A DNA stretch of 64,000 bases from Rosenbergiella epipactidis (GCF_018494055.1 NZ_JABBFQ010000007.1:117253-181252), one strand, 5' to 3'; numbered from the stretch's first letter, positions 37,220-46,896 are shown. The notes: generated from the sequence alone by a model not told the origin. Made by a program: numbers and translations.

Positions 37220-37355
37220 GCTGTAGATTCGCTACGTAAGGATATTATGCGCAATACTAACCTGTAAATCTCAGCATCATAGCGGCAGGTTCTCACGAAT
37301 TTTGGTGCGACGTATGAGTGAAATAGTAAGCTAATGCGAATCTAAAACTTGAATG

Positions 37356-37402
37356 ATTAAGAGGCCAATAGAGACATTTTTCTATTAGGCCTCTTAATTT
37401 TT
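37356..37402 (+). terminator. Intrinsic terminator after gluconate dehydrogenase operon
   Basis: A 16-base arm at 37356-37371 pairs with 37382-37398 apart from one bulged A, followed by TTTTT. Strong stem and T run. Confidence 0.7.
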
Positions 37403-37909
37403 ACCGCATGCGAATTACTCTAGATTGAAAAGCAAGCGTAACGATAACCTATCCTAATAACCTCATTATGACGAGGAGTAGAGCGATTGTTGGCCAGAGC
37501 CACGGTACAAAGGCCTCGATGCCGATCGTTAGCTAGCAATGACCTTCTGCATAAATAGTGTCAGTATCACAATACGTTCGCCTACATTTTCAAGGATAAA
37601 TCACCCGAATAGTGCTGAGCGAGTTAAATTGTTGCAACAAGGAAATGAAGTACTCTTTATTGTAATAACACCCTTGCCAGTGCTGTTAGATTCATTAGTT
37701 CTGTTAGCTCTGCTTGCACTGGTTCGAGTACTTAGAAAACGCTAAAGCATTTCCTCCCCTTCTGATTGCTTAGGGGAAGTATTTATAACTCTCTCAAAAT
37801 ACCCTATCCATTTAACCTTAACGTTTAAGCCAGCTTACACAGTTTCGTGCTTATATTACGCTAAAGATATGACCCTCCTCTCAAGATTAAATAAATTTTT
37901 TGTTTTTTT

Positions 37910-37931
37910 TAGAAATGAAACTTATTTTCTA
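37910..37931 (+). promoter_or_regulatory. Small dyad upstream of iolD
   Basis: TAGAAA (37910-37915) and TTTCTA (37926-37931) are inverted copies ten bases apart, 28 bases before the iolD start. Position suits an IolR operator, but the arms are short. Confidence 0.3.
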
Positions 37932-37958
37932 TAAAAGGCAAAAATTATAGGACGAGAT

Positions 37959-39893
37959 ATGAAAACGCTTCGCTTAACGATGGCCCAAGCTTTAGTTCGA
38001 TTTTTAAATAATCAATACATTGATATTGATGGCCGCTGTGAACGCTTTGTTGAAGGGGTCTTCACTATTTTTGGGCACGGCAATGTTTTAGGCTTAGGGC
38101 AGGCATTAGAGGAAGACCCAGGTCACCTTAAAGTTTGGCAGGGCCGTAATGAACAAGGGATGGCACATGCCGCCATAGGTTTTGCACGTCAGCATTTACG
38201 GCAAAAAATTATTGCCTGTAGCGCCTCTGTCGGCCCTGGTTCAGCAAACATGTTGACTGCAGCTGGGACGGCTACAGCTAATCGTATCCCTCTTTTGCTT
38301 TTACCAGGAGATGTGTTTGCCAGCCGCCAACCGGACCCCGTTCTTCAGCAAATAGAACAACCTCATGACCTTTCCCTTTCAACAAATGATGCATTTAAGC
38401 CATTGAGTAAATATTGGGATCGTATTGTGCGCCCAGAACAGTTGATGTCAGCCTGTATCAATGCCATGCGTGTCTTGACGGACCCTGCTGAAACGGGAAC
38501 TGTTACACTATGCCTGCCACAAGATGTACAAGGCGAAGCCTACGAGTATCCTGAAAGTTTCTTCACGAAACGCGTACATACTCCTGGCCGTCGACTACCG
38601 AGCGAACAAGAACTTGAACAAGCCATAAGCCTCCTTACTGCTAGCCGCACCCCCTTAATTGTCTGCGGCGGAGGGGTAAAGTATGGGCAAGCTAATAAGG
38701 CTTTACTTAAATTTGCGGAGCAGTTTTCAATTCCCTTTGTGGAAACGCAAGCAGGAAAAGGCGCTATCCCATCGGCACATCCGCTAAATATGGGGGGAGT
38801 AGGTGAAACAGGCTCCTTAGCAGGAAACCTATTAGCGCAAGAGGCTGACCTAGTGATTGGGATGGGTACCCGTTATACGGACTTCACCACCTCATCAAAA
38901 TGGATATTTCAACACCCGGAAGTTAAATTCTTAAACATTAACGTTTCTCGATTTGATAGCTACAAACTGGATGGTATCCAAGTGGTAGCGGATGCAAAGG
39001 TCGTATTAGAAAGATTATCAGAAAAAATCACAACCTTTACGCACTCTTGGCAGACTACTCCTGTAGAGGCAAAAAAACGTTTCACTGATGAACTCCAACG
39101 ACTCTATCATCCTCATACTGACAAAGACATACCGCAACCAGAAGTCAAAGACAGTATGGATACTGATACACTCTTCAAGGAGGTTCAGAAGATTCATGGT
39201 ACAACGCTATTGCAGACCCATGCACTAGGTATCATTAATCAGTGTATTCCGCAAAAAAACGTCGTAGTGGCTGCCGCGGGAAGCCTACCCGGTGACTTAC
39301 AACGACTTTGGCAAAGCCCAGGGAATAATAGTTACCATGTTGAATACGGCTATTCATGCATGGGATATGAGGTCAATGCGGCACTTGGCGTTAAACTGGC
39401 AGAGCCCGACCATGAGGTATACGCCTTACTCGGCGATGGCTCCTTTATGATGCTACATTCTGAGCTAGTCACTTCGCTACAAATGGGCAAAAAAATCAAT
39501 GTGCTCTTGTTTGATAATATGGCCAATGGTTGTATCAACAACTTACAGATGGGCCAAGGCATGGGAAGCTTCTGTACAGAATTTCGCTATCATCATGAAC
39601 CCTCGGTCTTCCCGCAAGGCGAATTGATCCCCATAAATTATGCAAAAATAGCCGAGGGCTACGGCTGTAAAGTTTACGAAGTAAAAAATGAACAGGAGTT
39701 GATTGAGGCATTAAAAGATGCGGAAAACCAAACGCGTTCAACCTTGATTGACATCAAAGTCCTACCGAAAACAATGGCCCATGGTTATATGAGTTGGTGG
39801 CATGTTGGTACAGCACGTGTCTCGTCCAACCCCGCTATTCAAGAAGCAGCCGTAAAGCTTGAACAGCAGTTAACACGCGCTAGACCCTACTAA
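37959..39893 (+). CDS. iolD: 3D-(3,5/4)-trihydroxycyclohexane-1,2-dione hydrolase
   Basis: 644 residues, a thiamine-diphosphate enzyme of the acetolactate synthase fold. [15 protein letters not shown] at the start, G-H-G-N-V-L-G-L-G near 50, and the ThDP motif G-D-G-S-F-M-M-L-H ... N-M-A-N-G-C-I-N-N near 495-525 are family features. It opens the inosose-derived ring to 5-deoxy-D-glucuronate, the second committed step of myo-inositol breakdown. AGGA lies six bases before the ATG. The regulator iolR follows on the same strand. Confidence 0.95.
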   Translation: MKTLRLTMAQALVRFLNNQYIDIDGRCERFVEGVFTIFGHGNVLGLGQALEEDPGHLKVWQGRNEQGMAHAAIGFARQHLRQKIIACSASVGPGSANMLTAAGTATANRIPLLLLPGDVFASRQPDPVLQQIEQPHDLSLSTNDAFKPLSKYWDRIVRPEQLMSACINAMRVLTDPAETGTVTLCLPQDVQGEAYEYPESFFTKRVHTPGRRLPSEQELEQAISLLTASRTPLIVCGGGVKYGQANKALLKFAEQFSIPFVETQAGKGAIPSAHPLNMGGVGETGSLAGNLLAQEADLVIGMGTRYTDFTTSSKWIFQHPEVKFLNINVSRFDSYKLDGIQVVADAKVVLERLSEKITTFTHSWQTTPVEAKKRFTDELQRLYHPHTDKDIPQPEVKDSMDTDTLFKEVQKIHGTTLLQTHALGIINQCIPQKNVVVAAAGSLPGDLQRLWQSPGNNSYHVEYGYSCMGYEVNAALGVKLAEPDHEVYALLGDGSFMMLHSELVTSLQMGKKINVLLFDNMANGCINNLQMGQGMGSFCTEFRYHHEPSVFPQGELIPINYAKIAEGYGCKVYEVKNEQELIEALKDAENQTRSTLIDIKVLPKTMAHGYMSWWHVGTARVSSNPAIQEAAVKLEQQLTRARPY

Positions 39894-39940
39894 ATCGCCA
39901 TAGTGACAGTTTGAGCCTAACGAGTTAGTCCGTTACACTA

Positions 39941-39978
39941 CCGATATAAAATAGAACAATAATTTCATTTTATGTCGG
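39941..39978 (+). promoter_or_regulatory. 12-base dyad between iolD and iolR
   Basis: CCGATATAAAAT (39941-39952) and ATTTTATGTCGG (39967-39978) are inverted copies with one mismatch and a 14-base spacer. It may be the IolR autoregulatory operator or the iolD terminator; no T run follows, which favours an operator. Confidence 0.4.
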
Positions 39979-40011
39979 TTATTCTCTCATTTTGAAATCA
40001 GGGGAAGCATT

Positions 40012-40851
40012 GTGTCGGTTCAGAAAACCCAATTATCAATTTTACAGGATGATATACGCAGTCGGTACGACTCGCTAAGTAAGCGGCTCAAGCAAGTCGC
40101 TCGGTATTTACTCGATAACAGTAATAATGTCGCTTTCGATACGGTAGCTTCTATTGCCCAGAATGCCGAGGTTCCCCCCTCAACGCTTATCCGTTTCGCC
40201 AACGCTTTTGGTTTCAAAGGTTTCAATGATATGAAACAAGTCTTCCGTCAACATTTGATGGAAGAAACGGCTAGCTATACAGAAAGAGCAAGAATATCCC
40301 GTAATAGAATTAATATCGGTAATGAAAGTCCTCCCGAAAAACCGAAAGAAATTTTAGATATGTTTGCGCTTGTTAATAGTCAGGCCTTACAGCAGTTATC
40401 AACACATATCGATGAACAGCAACTGTGCCAGGCTATTTCCATACTTGACCAAGCAGAAAATATTTATGTCATTGGTCTTAGACGGTCGTTTAGTGTCGCG
40501 AGCTATTTAATTTATGCTTTACGCCACCTTGAACGTCGAGCTTTCCTGATCGATGGATTGGGAGGCATGTTCACTGAACAACTCAGCATGGTCAGCCCTA
40601 AAGACGTCGTTGTCGCGATTAGCTATTCACCATATTCTAATGAGGTCCTCGAACTGGTTGAACTAGGGGCCAAGCGAGGCGCACGCCAAATTGCTATTAC
40701 CGACAGTATGGTCAGCCCCTTAGCGGCGTTCAGTGACGTGTGTTTTGCCGTAAGAGAGGCTCAACTTGATGGCTTTCGCTCTCAAGTCGCTTCGATGAGC
40801 CTTGCGCAAACTCTTGCTGTGTCCTTAGCTTTGCGCAGTGCAGATACTTAA
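40012..40851 (+). CDS. iolR: RpiR/MurR-type regulator of inositol catabolism
   Basis: 279 residues from a GTG start (GGGGAAG upstream). An N-terminal RpiR helix-turn-helix (about 1-80; A-E-V-P-P-S-T-L-I-R-F-A-N-A-F-G-F-K-G-F) precedes a SIS sugar-phosphate binding domain with Y-V-I-G-L-R-R-S-F-S-V-A-S-Y near 150 and V-V-A-I-S-Y-S-P-Y-S near 195. Salmonella IolR is of this type and represses the iol genes until an inositol-derived phosphate binds. Its place inside the iol cluster supports the name. Confidence 0.85.
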   Translation: MSVQKTQLSILQDDIRSRYDSLSKRLKQVARYLLDNSNNVAFDTVASIAQNAEVPPSTLIRFANAFGFKGFNDMKQVFRQHLMEETASYTERARISRNRINIGNESPPEKPKEILDMFALVNSQALQQLSTHIDEQQLCQAISILDQAENIYVIGLRRSFSVASYLIYALRHLERRAFLIDGLGGMFTEQLSMVSPKDVVVAISYSPYSNEVLELVELGAKRGARQIAITDSMVSPLAAFSDVCFAVREAQLDGFRSQVASMSLAQTLAVSLALRSADT

Positions 40852-40869
40852 TTCTCTTAATACATAGTA

Positions 40870-40893
40870 TAAAAACAGCCCCAACCATGGGGC
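40870..40893 (-). terminator. Terminator of the iolA-B-E operon
   Basis: GCCCCA (40878-40883) and TGGGGC (40888-40893) with a four-base loop; the minus strand continues into TGTTTTTATA. It lies between the convergent iolR and isomerase genes. Confidence 0.65.
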
Positions 40894-40901
40894 CTAGGTC
40901 G

Positions 40902-41714
40902 TTAGCTAAGCGTAAAGGCATCTCGAAAGCGGTTCAATGCAATGGCCGTTGTCTGTGAGGGGAAAGCTTCCAATCCAATGACTCCATCATACCCTAATGT
41001 CCCGAGTACTTTGGCAATGGCGGGGTAGTTAATTTCACCGGTACCGGGTTCTTGGCGACCAGGTACATCCGCAACTTGGATCTCGCCAAGATAAGGTAAT
41101 GATTTTCGACACAATTCAATCAGTTGACCTTCACCAATTTGCGCATGATATAAGTCAAGATTCATTTTCAACCAAGGGCTATCGACTGCAGAGACTAATG
41201 TGAAGGTATCAATAGCTCGGGCAAAAGGCGTCCCCTTATGGTCCACTGCTGTATTAAGATTTTCTAAGATAAATAATTGCTGATAACGCTCGCCCAGCGC
41301 GGCTAGTTGGCATAACGTTTTGTACGCACGTATCCACATTTCACCGCAAACCGTTTCTAAGGGTACAACCGGTATTCCCCCCTCACCGAGCCCCGTTCCA
41401 TGGAGGTTTAATGCGCGACAATTGATCTTTTTAGCCGCATGGATAGAAAGCTCGGCCGTATCAAGCAGCGTTTTAATTCCTTGAGGCTCGAGGAGATTAC
41501 CCTCGATATAGCCTGTCATCGATGTGAAGGTTGCCCCACTCTCTGCTAATGAGGAGAGATCTTTTTGCGTCCAATCCCACAGTTCGACACAAAAACCTTC
41601 TTGCGTTAACTGGTTAACACGCTGTTCAAAAGGTAACTCGGTGTACAACATCTCTGCACACGCTGCCAGTTTGAAGGGGCTATTGTTTAGAGTATTGGTA
41701 TAATTGTCTTGCAT
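40902..41714 (-). CDS. TIM-barrel isomerase, hydroxypyruvate isomerase / IolI-like
   Basis: 270 residues, a xylose-isomerase-type TIM barrel. I-L-E-N-L-N near 160, M-N-L-D-L-Y-H-A-Q near 190 and V-A-D-V-P-G-R-Q-E-P-G-T-G-E-I-N-Y near 218 are characteristic of the hydroxypyruvate isomerase (Hyi/OtnI) branch, with acidic and His metal ligands. In iol clusters such proteins (IolI, IolH) are thought to interconvert inosose isomers. I therefore favour an inosose isomerase role but cannot exclude hydroxypyruvate isomerase. Last gene of the minus-strand iol operon, 16 bases after iolE. Confidence 0.8.
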   Translation of the reverse strand: MQDNYTNTLNNSPFKLAACAEMLYTELPFEQRVNQLTQEGFCVELWDWTQKDLSSLAESGATFTSMTGYIEGNLLEPQGIKTLLDTAELSIHAAKKINCRALNLHGTGLGEGGIPVVPLETVCGEMWIRAYKTLCQLAALGERYQQLFILENLNTAVDHKGTPFARAIDTFTLVSAVDSPWLKMNLDLYHAQIGEGQLIELCRKSLPYLGEIQVADVPGRQEPGTGEINYPAIAKVLGTLGYDGVIGLEAFPSQTTAIALNRFRDAFTLS

Positions 41715-41729
41715 AATCTCTTTCCTTGC

Positions 41730-42626
41730 CTAAATCCCTGCATGTTGACGAAGGTAATCACGAGCTTTTATTGCATACTCCAATGGATTGGCCAGCGCAG
41801 GATCTTGCTCTGCTTCGACCACCATCCAACCTCGATAACTACTGTGATCAATCGCAGTGAATAAAGGCCTAAAATCAATAATGCCATCGCCGGGCACGGT
41901 AAATATGCCCGCTTTGACGGCCGCCAGAAATGAGCGATTGTCGGCTTTAACTTGAGCAATGATTTGAGGACGACAATCTTTAAGATGAATATGTGCCACG
42001 CGAGGTAATGTTTTCCTTAACACGTCTTCTACTGCTTGCTGACTGCCTTCTGAGGCAAAAATGTGCCCGGAGTCAAAGAGCAATGAGACACTATCCGGTG
42101 TTGCATCGAGAAAACGATCGATTTCCGCAGGTGTTTGTACTCCAGTGCCCATATGATGATGTAAACAAACTCTCATTCCATGGTCTTCCGCAATCAGTGC
42201 CAACTGACGATAACCCTCGGTAATTTTTCTCCATTGCTGGCTATTCCACTGCGGTCGCTGTCCATACATCGGCGTTGTACATCCTTGAGTACTGCCACTC
42301 TGTTCAGAACAGCCAATCACTTTTGCACCAAGACACTGTAAGAAACGCAGATAAGGGAGGTAAGTATCAACCGTTGTTTTGAGCGGAGCATCTGCGAACC
42401 ACGTACTAAACCATGAATTACAAATTTGTAAGTTCCGCAGATCGAGCGCTTTGCGCAGAACCTCTACATCCTTTGGATATTGTCCGCCTATTTCACAGCC
42501 CTGATACCCCGCTAAAGCCATTTCGCTCAAGCATTGTTGCCACGTATTCTCGCTCCCTAGATCTGGCAGGTCATCGTTGGTCCAGCCAATAGGGGCTATA
42601 CCCAGCTGAATATGGTCTTTTTTCAT
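41730..42626 (-). CDS. iolE: myo-Inosose-2 dehydratase
   Basis: 298 residues, a TIM-barrel dehydratase. G-I-A-P-I-G-W-T-N-D-D-L-P-D-L-G near the start, E-I-G-G-Q-Y-P near 46, C-L-H-H-H-M-G-T-G near 155 and F-D-S-G-H-I, H-L-K-D near 190-215 are family features. It dehydrates 2-keto-myo-inositol to the trihydroxycyclohexanedione that IolD hydrolyses, using Mn2+ or Co2+. Its start overlaps the stop of the UPF0303 gene by four bases, so the two are translationally coupled. Confidence 0.95.
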   Translation of the reverse strand: MKKDHIQLGIAPIGWTNDDLPDLGSENTWQQCLSEMALAGYQGCEIGGQYPKDVEVLRKALDLRNLQICNSWFSTWFADAPLKTTVDTYLPYLRFLQCLGAKVIGCSEQSGSTQGCTTPMYGQRPQWNSQQWRKITEGYRQLALIAEDHGMRVCLHHHMGTGVQTPAEIDRFLDATPDSVSLLFDSGHIFASEGSQQAVEDVLRKTLPRVAHIHLKDCRPQIIAQVKADNRSFLAAVKAGIFTVPGDGIIDFRPLFTAIDHSSYRGWMVVEAEQDPALANPLEYAIKARDYLRQHAGI

Positions 42627-43102
42627 AATATCGCATCTCGGGCGTCTAACAGATGTTGAAGGCCACTGATAGCTAAAATATGGTCCTGCTCTGAAGGTAA
42701 ACCACTGAGTGTGACCGCCCCTAACACTGCGCCAGATTCATGAAGGATGGGGAAACTCCCGCCGTGGTCGCAATATTCGGCTTGATCGATATAAGATTTG
42801 TTCTCCATCGGCTGACCAGCCTGTGCATAAGTTAACCCCATAAATAAGGATGAGTGTCCAGTACGTAAGACAGTATTACGCTTTCTCTTCATCCACTCGA
42901 TATTATCAATCACTGAGCCTGACAGCGCGCTGAAAAAGAGAGGCTGTCCAAATGCCCACACTTCAATCGCTACAGGCAAATGTTCCACCTGCGCTTTATT
43001 ACGTATGAATACGCCAATTTGCCAAGCATCTTCAAAGGTCAGATGCTTTAATCGATACTTTTGCTCTTGCTGTGAGACAGCCTCTATTGTTAATGACGCC
43101 AT
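42623..43102 (-). CDS. UPF0303 family protein within the iol operon
   Basis: 159 residues from the ATG at 43102, preceded by a strong GGGGGA; the frame extends to 43135. W-M-K-R-K-R-N-T-V-L-R near 80 and the end H-G-G-S-F-P-I-L-H-E-S-G-A-V-L-G-A-V-T-L-S-G-L-P are the UPF0303 (GlcG/HbpS-like fold) signature. Members have been annotated as heme-degrading or heme-binding, but the function is not settled. Its coupling to iolE suggests a role in the inositol pathway, perhaps as an accessory or second sugar-acid enzyme. That is inference. Confidence 0.85.
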   Translation of the reverse strand: MASLTIEAVSQQEQKYRLKHLTFEDAWQIGVFIRNKAQVEHLPVAIEVWAFGQPLFFSALSGSVIDNIEWMKRKRNTVLRTGHSSLFMGLTYAQAGQPMENKSYIDQAEYCDHGGSFPILHESGAVLGAVTLSGLPSEQDHILAISGLQHLLDARDAIL

Positions 43103-43121
43103 AAATCCCCCGAAGAAAAAG

Positions 43122-43148
43122 AAAGTCACTAGCAAGACCAGTGACTTT
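43122..43148 (-). terminator. Hairpin between iolB and the UPF0303 gene
   Basis: AAAGTCACT (43122-43130) and AGTGACTTT (43140-43148) form a perfect nine-base stem, followed on the minus strand by a T-rich run ahead of the UPF0303 binding site. It may act as a partial terminator within the operon or protect the upstream message. Confidence 0.5.
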
Positions 43149-43176
43149 TAGCGTAGCCCGACAATAACGCTAGCGA

Positions 43177-43986
43177 TTATGAATAGTGTTCAGTGTTTAT
43201 CCATGCGTGGTCTTTTTCCCAAGTAAATAACCACTTACGAACAGGTCCAGCCATTACATTAAGGTAATAACTGTTATATCCCGCTAGAGTTGCGACAGGG
43301 TGATAGCCACGAGGTACTTTCACCACGTCGCGGTCGTAAACCGCCATGCACTCATCTAACTCGCGGTCATCGGTATAAACCCGTTGTAAGCAAAACCCTT
43401 GCGGGGGATCTATCCGGTGATAATAAGTCTCTTCCAAATAGGTCTCTTGTCCATCAATAGGCGTGTCGTGTTTATGGCTGGGGTATGAGCTGGTATCCCC
43501 TTCTTGCGTATAAACTTCAACCACCAACAAACTATCAGCTGGCCGATTTTCCGGAAGAATATTGTGAACTAATCGCTGATTACGCCCCTTTCCTCGATGC
43601 TCCACTTGCACATCAGTCTCTGCAATCACTCTAGCGGGGAGATCGCCAAATCCCGGTGCTTGACACACTGCAATTTCTAATTCACTCAGCGCAACAATCT
43701 GCGTTTCTGTATGATGAGGGAGATACACTGACCACGGTGGGATACGTTCAAATGGAGTCATCCGCTTTCCAATACGAGGGAAAAACTCATTTGGCGTCTT
43801 AACACTTGCCAACCCTGCTACCAATACAACACAGCGTTCTTGATCATCTGCGGGAAGAGTAATCATCTCACCTTCAGAAAGATGCCAGACATCAAACCCT
43901 ACATACTCCCACCCTGCATTTTCCGGAGTGATATGATGAAGATGTTTGGATTCTTTTGAATTCGCTTTACTCAAGAGCTTTGCCAT
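43177..43986 (-). CDS. iolB: 5-Deoxy-glucuronate isomerase
   Basis: 269 residues, a bicupin. N-A-G-W-E-Y-V-G-F-D near the start, S-Y-P-S-H-K-H-D (about 162-169) and E-E-T-Y-Y-H-R near 185 supply the metal-binding His/Glu, and G-Y-H-P-V-A lies near 235. It converts 5-deoxy-glucuronate to 2-deoxy-5-keto-gluconate, the substrate of IolC. GAGG lies five bases before the ATG. It follows iolA by 18 bases. Confidence 0.95.
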   Translation of the reverse strand: MAKLLSKANSKESKHLHHITPENAGWEYVGFDVWHLSEGEMITLPADDQERCVVLVAGLASVKTPNEFFPRIGKRMTPFERIPPWSVYLPHHTETQIVALSELEIAVCQAPGFGDLPARVIAETDVQVEHRGKGRNQRLVHNILPENRPADSLLVVEVYTQEGDTSSYPSHKHDTPIDGQETYLEETYYHRIDPPQGFCLQRVYTDDRELDECMAVYDRDVVKVPRGYHPVATLAGYNSYYLNVMAGPVRKWLFTWEKDHAWINTEHYS

Positions 43987-44004
43987 AAATACCTCGACAG
44001 TAAA

Positions 44005-45510
44005 TTAGCCTAGCGTCGGCATACTGAATTCTGCAGCCCCTTGCTGCCCTTCTGGCCAACGCGTGGTAACAGTCTTCATTCTGGTATAGAACCGCACGCC
44101 ATCAGGACCATGTACATTCAATGCGCCGAACACTGACCGCTTCCATCCACCAAATGAATGGAAGGCTACCGGAACAGGAACAGGAATATTTACTCCCACC
44201 ATACCTGCTTCAACACGTTGACTAAATTCTCGGGCGTAATAACCACTACGGGTGAAAATGGCGCTGCCATTACCGAACTCATGTTCATTAATTAGTCTTA
44301 ATGCTGTCTCAAAATCAGGCGCTCTCACGATGCCTAATACCGGACCAAATATTTCTTCTTTGTAGATCGTCATCTCTGCGGATACGTGGTCGAAAAGTGT
44401 CCCGCCGACGTAAAAACCATCACTATGCCCCGCTACAGAATAATCCCTTCCATCCACTACCAACTGAGCACCTTCAGCAACCCCTGTATCAATATATCCT
44501 AAGACTTTCTGTTGATGCTGTTTGCTGATTACAGGCCCCATATCGTTTTCTTTTCCCGTCGAACACACCCCGGGACCAATACGTAGAGCTTGAATTTGTG
44601 GAACTAATGCTTCCACTAAGGCATCAGCAACCTGATCGCCAACAGCCACTACGATAGGTAGTGCCATGCAACGTTCTCCTGCGGAGCCAAATGCTCCTCC
44701 CATAATGGCACTGACGGCGGTCTTAAGATCCGCATCAGGCATCACAATAGCGTGATTTTTGGCTGCACCAAATGCTTGAACCCGTTTGCCGTGGGCGCTC
44801 GCCGTTGAATAAACGTGTTGTGCCACCGCAGAAGATCCTACGAAACTCACCGCTTTGATTCTTGGATCTGTCGTCAATAACTGTGTGACATCATTACCGC
44901 AATGGATCACATTAAACACACCATCGGGAAGGCCTGCTTGCGTTAGAAGCTCGGCTAGACGTATGGCTACAGAAGGAGCCGGAGCAGGTGGTTTCAAAAT
45001 AAAAGTGTTGCCACACGCTAGCGCAACAGGAAACATCCACATCGGAACCATTGCTGGAAAGTTAAAGGGTGTAATACCAGCAACGACGCCTAGGGGCTGC
45101 ATTAAGGAATAGCTATCAACACCACTGCCAACCGTCGCCGAATGTTCGCCTTTAAGTAAATGCGGAATACCACACGCAAACTCAACGACTTCGAGGCCGC
45201 GTGTAATTTCACCTTGAGCGTCTGAGAGTACTTTCCCATGTTCTTCACTGATTAACGCCGCTATCGCGTCCCGATTCTCTTCTAAGAGATGCTTAAAATT
45301 AAAGAGTATCCGTGCACGCCGAAGGGGAGAGGTAGTAGACCAACTAGGGAAAGCACGGTGGGCGCTCTCTATCGTGGCCAGCATTTCATCTTGAGAGCTT
45401 TGTACCACCTTACGGACCACACTTCCCGTAGCAGGATTAAATATTGGCAGGCTTTCTTGGCTCTGGCTTTGATGACACTGTCCTTGAATATAGTTTTGAA
45501 CAATCTCCAT
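44005..45510 (-). CDS. iolA: Methylmalonate-semialdehyde dehydrogenase (CoA-acylating)
   Basis: 501 residues from the ATG at 45510, with AAGGA eight bases upstream; the longer frame to 45534 is less likely. It is an aldehyde dehydrogenase with F-N-F-P-A-M-V-P-M-W near 150, G-S-S-A-V-A-Q near 230 and the catalytic Cys in G-S-A-G-E-R-C-M-A near 285. It converts malonate or methylmalonate semialdehyde to acetyl-CoA or propionyl-CoA, the last step of inositol breakdown. It heads the minus-strand iol operon and is divergent from the oxidoreductase gene. Confidence 0.94.
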   Translation of the reverse strand: MEIVQNYIQGQCHQSQSQESLPIFNPATGSVVRKVVQSSQDEMLATIESAHRAFPSWSTTSPLRRARILFNFKHLLEENRDAIAALISEEHGKVLSDAQGEITRGLEVVEFACGIPHLLKGEHSATVGSGVDSYSLMQPLGVVAGITPFNFPAMVPMWMFPVALACGNTFILKPPAPAPSVAIRLAELLTQAGLPDGVFNVIHCGNDVTQLLTTDPRIKAVSFVGSSAVAQHVYSTASAHGKRVQAFGAAKNHAIVMPDADLKTAVSAIMGGAFGSAGERCMALPIVVAVGDQVADALVEALVPQIQALRIGPGVCSTGKENDMGPVISKQHQQKVLGYIDTGVAEGAQLVVDGRDYSVAGHSDGFYVGGTLFDHVSAEMTIYKEEIFGPVLGIVRAPDFETALRLINEHEFGNGSAIFTRSGYYAREFSQRVEAGMVGVNIPVPVPVAFHSFGGWKRSVFGALNVHGPDGVRFYTRMKTVTTRWPEGQQGAAEFSMPTLG

Positions 45511-45618
45511 CTTTTTTTCCTTCGAGTAAGTCATAGAAAAACGCCATTAGCGAAGATAGGCGTCGATGATCATGAGTATGGCTGGGAATAAAATTAACCG
45601 TACAGTTAAGGTTTAAAG

Positions 45619-45642
45619 ATTTCAATTGATAATATTTGAAAT
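45619..45642. promoter_or_regulatory. Dyad between iolA and the divergent oxidoreductase
   Basis: ATTTCAA (45619-45625) and TTGAAAT (45636-45642) are exact inverted copies with a ten-base spacer, in the 354-base divergent gap. A plausible IolR or other operator serving both directions. The rest of the gap is AT-rich and unassigned. Confidence 0.4.
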
Positions 45643-45864
45643 TTTTATTTCTGTGATCGATGACATTTTTCTAATCCAACACACAGGAAAACACGACCCT
45701 GCCGGTATATATTGAATCGTAAATTATCCAGTCTGCGTCACAGTTATGTCGGTTTGATGAAACGAAACGATAATTTTCTTTCATCAAGTCGCCTAAAAGA
45801 GAGTTTCCTCTTACATATACTTTGGCGTTATCTACCTATTGAATTGGCGAGTGAGAGAAATATC

Positions 45865-46896
45865 ATGCAAGAAACATCCATTGCTGTTGGGATCATTGGG
45901 TTTGGCTTTTCAGGAAAACATATCCATCGCCCATTAATCGACGCAGAACCCCATCTACGACTACAAGCCGTTTGCCAAAGATCCCTTCAAGAGAATGCAC
46001 AAAATTCATACCGTGTAGAGACCGAGTCTCAAGCAATCATCGAAGCGGAAGATATCGATCTCATCGTGATAGCGACTCCTAATGAGAGCCATTTTTCGTT
46101 AGCAAAGGCCGCACTTCTAGCAGGTAAGCATGTCGTGATTGATAAGCCTTTTACGGTAACGCTTGAAGAAGCCCAGCAATTGGTCACATTATCCCAACAG
46201 CAAAATCGACTACTCTGTGCCTTTCAGAATCGTCGTTGGGATGCCGATTTCCTCACCGTTCAACAGCTGATTCGCGAAAAACGTCTGGGAGAATTACGCT
46301 ATTTCGAATCTAACTACACATTCAATCGTCCGACCATCGAGGCGGGATGGCGTGAAAAGGCAGTATCAGGGGGCGGGGCATGGTACGATTTGGGCGCTCA
46401 TCTCGTCGATCAGATGGTTATGTTATTCGGTCAGCCTGAATATGGTGCAGTGAATCTCGGGTTTCAACGTGACCATGCAAAGAATGTCGATTTTTTTCAG
46501 GCAACTTATCAATACCCTCACCTGCAAGTCAGCTTACAAGGCAGCCTGTTAGCAACCTCTTCCCCGCCCAGATTTCGCCTACAAGGGACACAAGGCAGTT
46601 ATGTAAAATTCGGCCAAGACAAGCAAGAAGAACAGCTAGTGAAGGGTATGCAGCCCGGCCACGACGATTGGGGACTAGACCCTGAATTGGGAGTGTGGTT
46701 CACCGGTGGGGAAAATCAAGTTGATAAGAGACCGCTGCCGAACTTACGAGGTGGTTACGACGCATACTACCGCAGTATCTCTAGCGCAATACGTCTCCAG
46801 ACGCCTTCTCCGATTCCACTCACTCAAAGTCTTATGACGATGCAATTAATCGAACAAACGCCACATCTTCCTAAGTTATTAGCAGCAACTTTGTGA
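45865..46896 (+). CDS. Gfo/Idh/MocA oxidoreductase, YdgJ/IolW-like
   Basis: 343 residues from the ATG at 45865, preceded by GAGAG; the open frame begins upstream at 45712 but those residues do not fit the family. The Rossmann motif G-I-I-G-F-G-F-S-G-K is at about 9-18, D-K-P-F-T-V near 95, and Y-D-L-G-A-H-L-V-D-Q near 175. It matches E. coli YdgJ, which reduces scyllo-inosose. In this cluster it probably acts on an inositol or inosose. It might stand in for the missing iolG, but that is inference. Confidence 0.85.
   Translation: MQETSIAVGIIGFGFSGKHIHRPLIDAEPHLRLQAVCQRSLQENAQNSYRVETESQAIIEAEDIDLIVIATPNESHFSLAKAALLAGKHVVIDKPFTVTLEEAQQLVTLSQQQNRLLCAFQNRRWDADFLTVQQLIREKRLGELRYFESNYTFNRPTIEAGWREKAVSGGGAWYDLGAHLVDQMVMLFGQPEYGAVNLGFQRDHAKNVDFFQATYQYPHLQVSLQGSLLATSSPPRFRLQGTQGSYVKFGQDKQEEQLVKGMQPGHDDWGLDPELGVWFTGGENQVDKRPLPNLRGGYDAYYRSISSAIRLQTPSPIPLTQSLMTMQLIEQTPHLPKLLAATL

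Larger units (their letters stand above)
37220..37958 (+). other. Intergenic region between gluconate dehydrogenase and iolD
   Basis: 739 bases. It holds a terminator at 37356-37402 and a dyad near the iolD start. An open frame at 37539-37745 encodes 68 residues ending in a hydrophobic helix and R-V-L-R-K-R, but it has no clear binding site or family, and may be a remnant. Nothing else was recognised. Confidence 0.4.

Noticed and set aside
37539..37745. 68-residue hydrophobic open frame between gluconate dehydrogenase and iolD
   Set aside because: No good binding site, no recognised family and biased start region; mentioned only as a possible remnant.
45712..45864. 51-residue N-terminal extension of the YdgJ-like oxidoreductase
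   Set aside because: The extension precedes the Rossmann motif without family resemblance, and a purine-rich site lies before the internal ATG at 45865.
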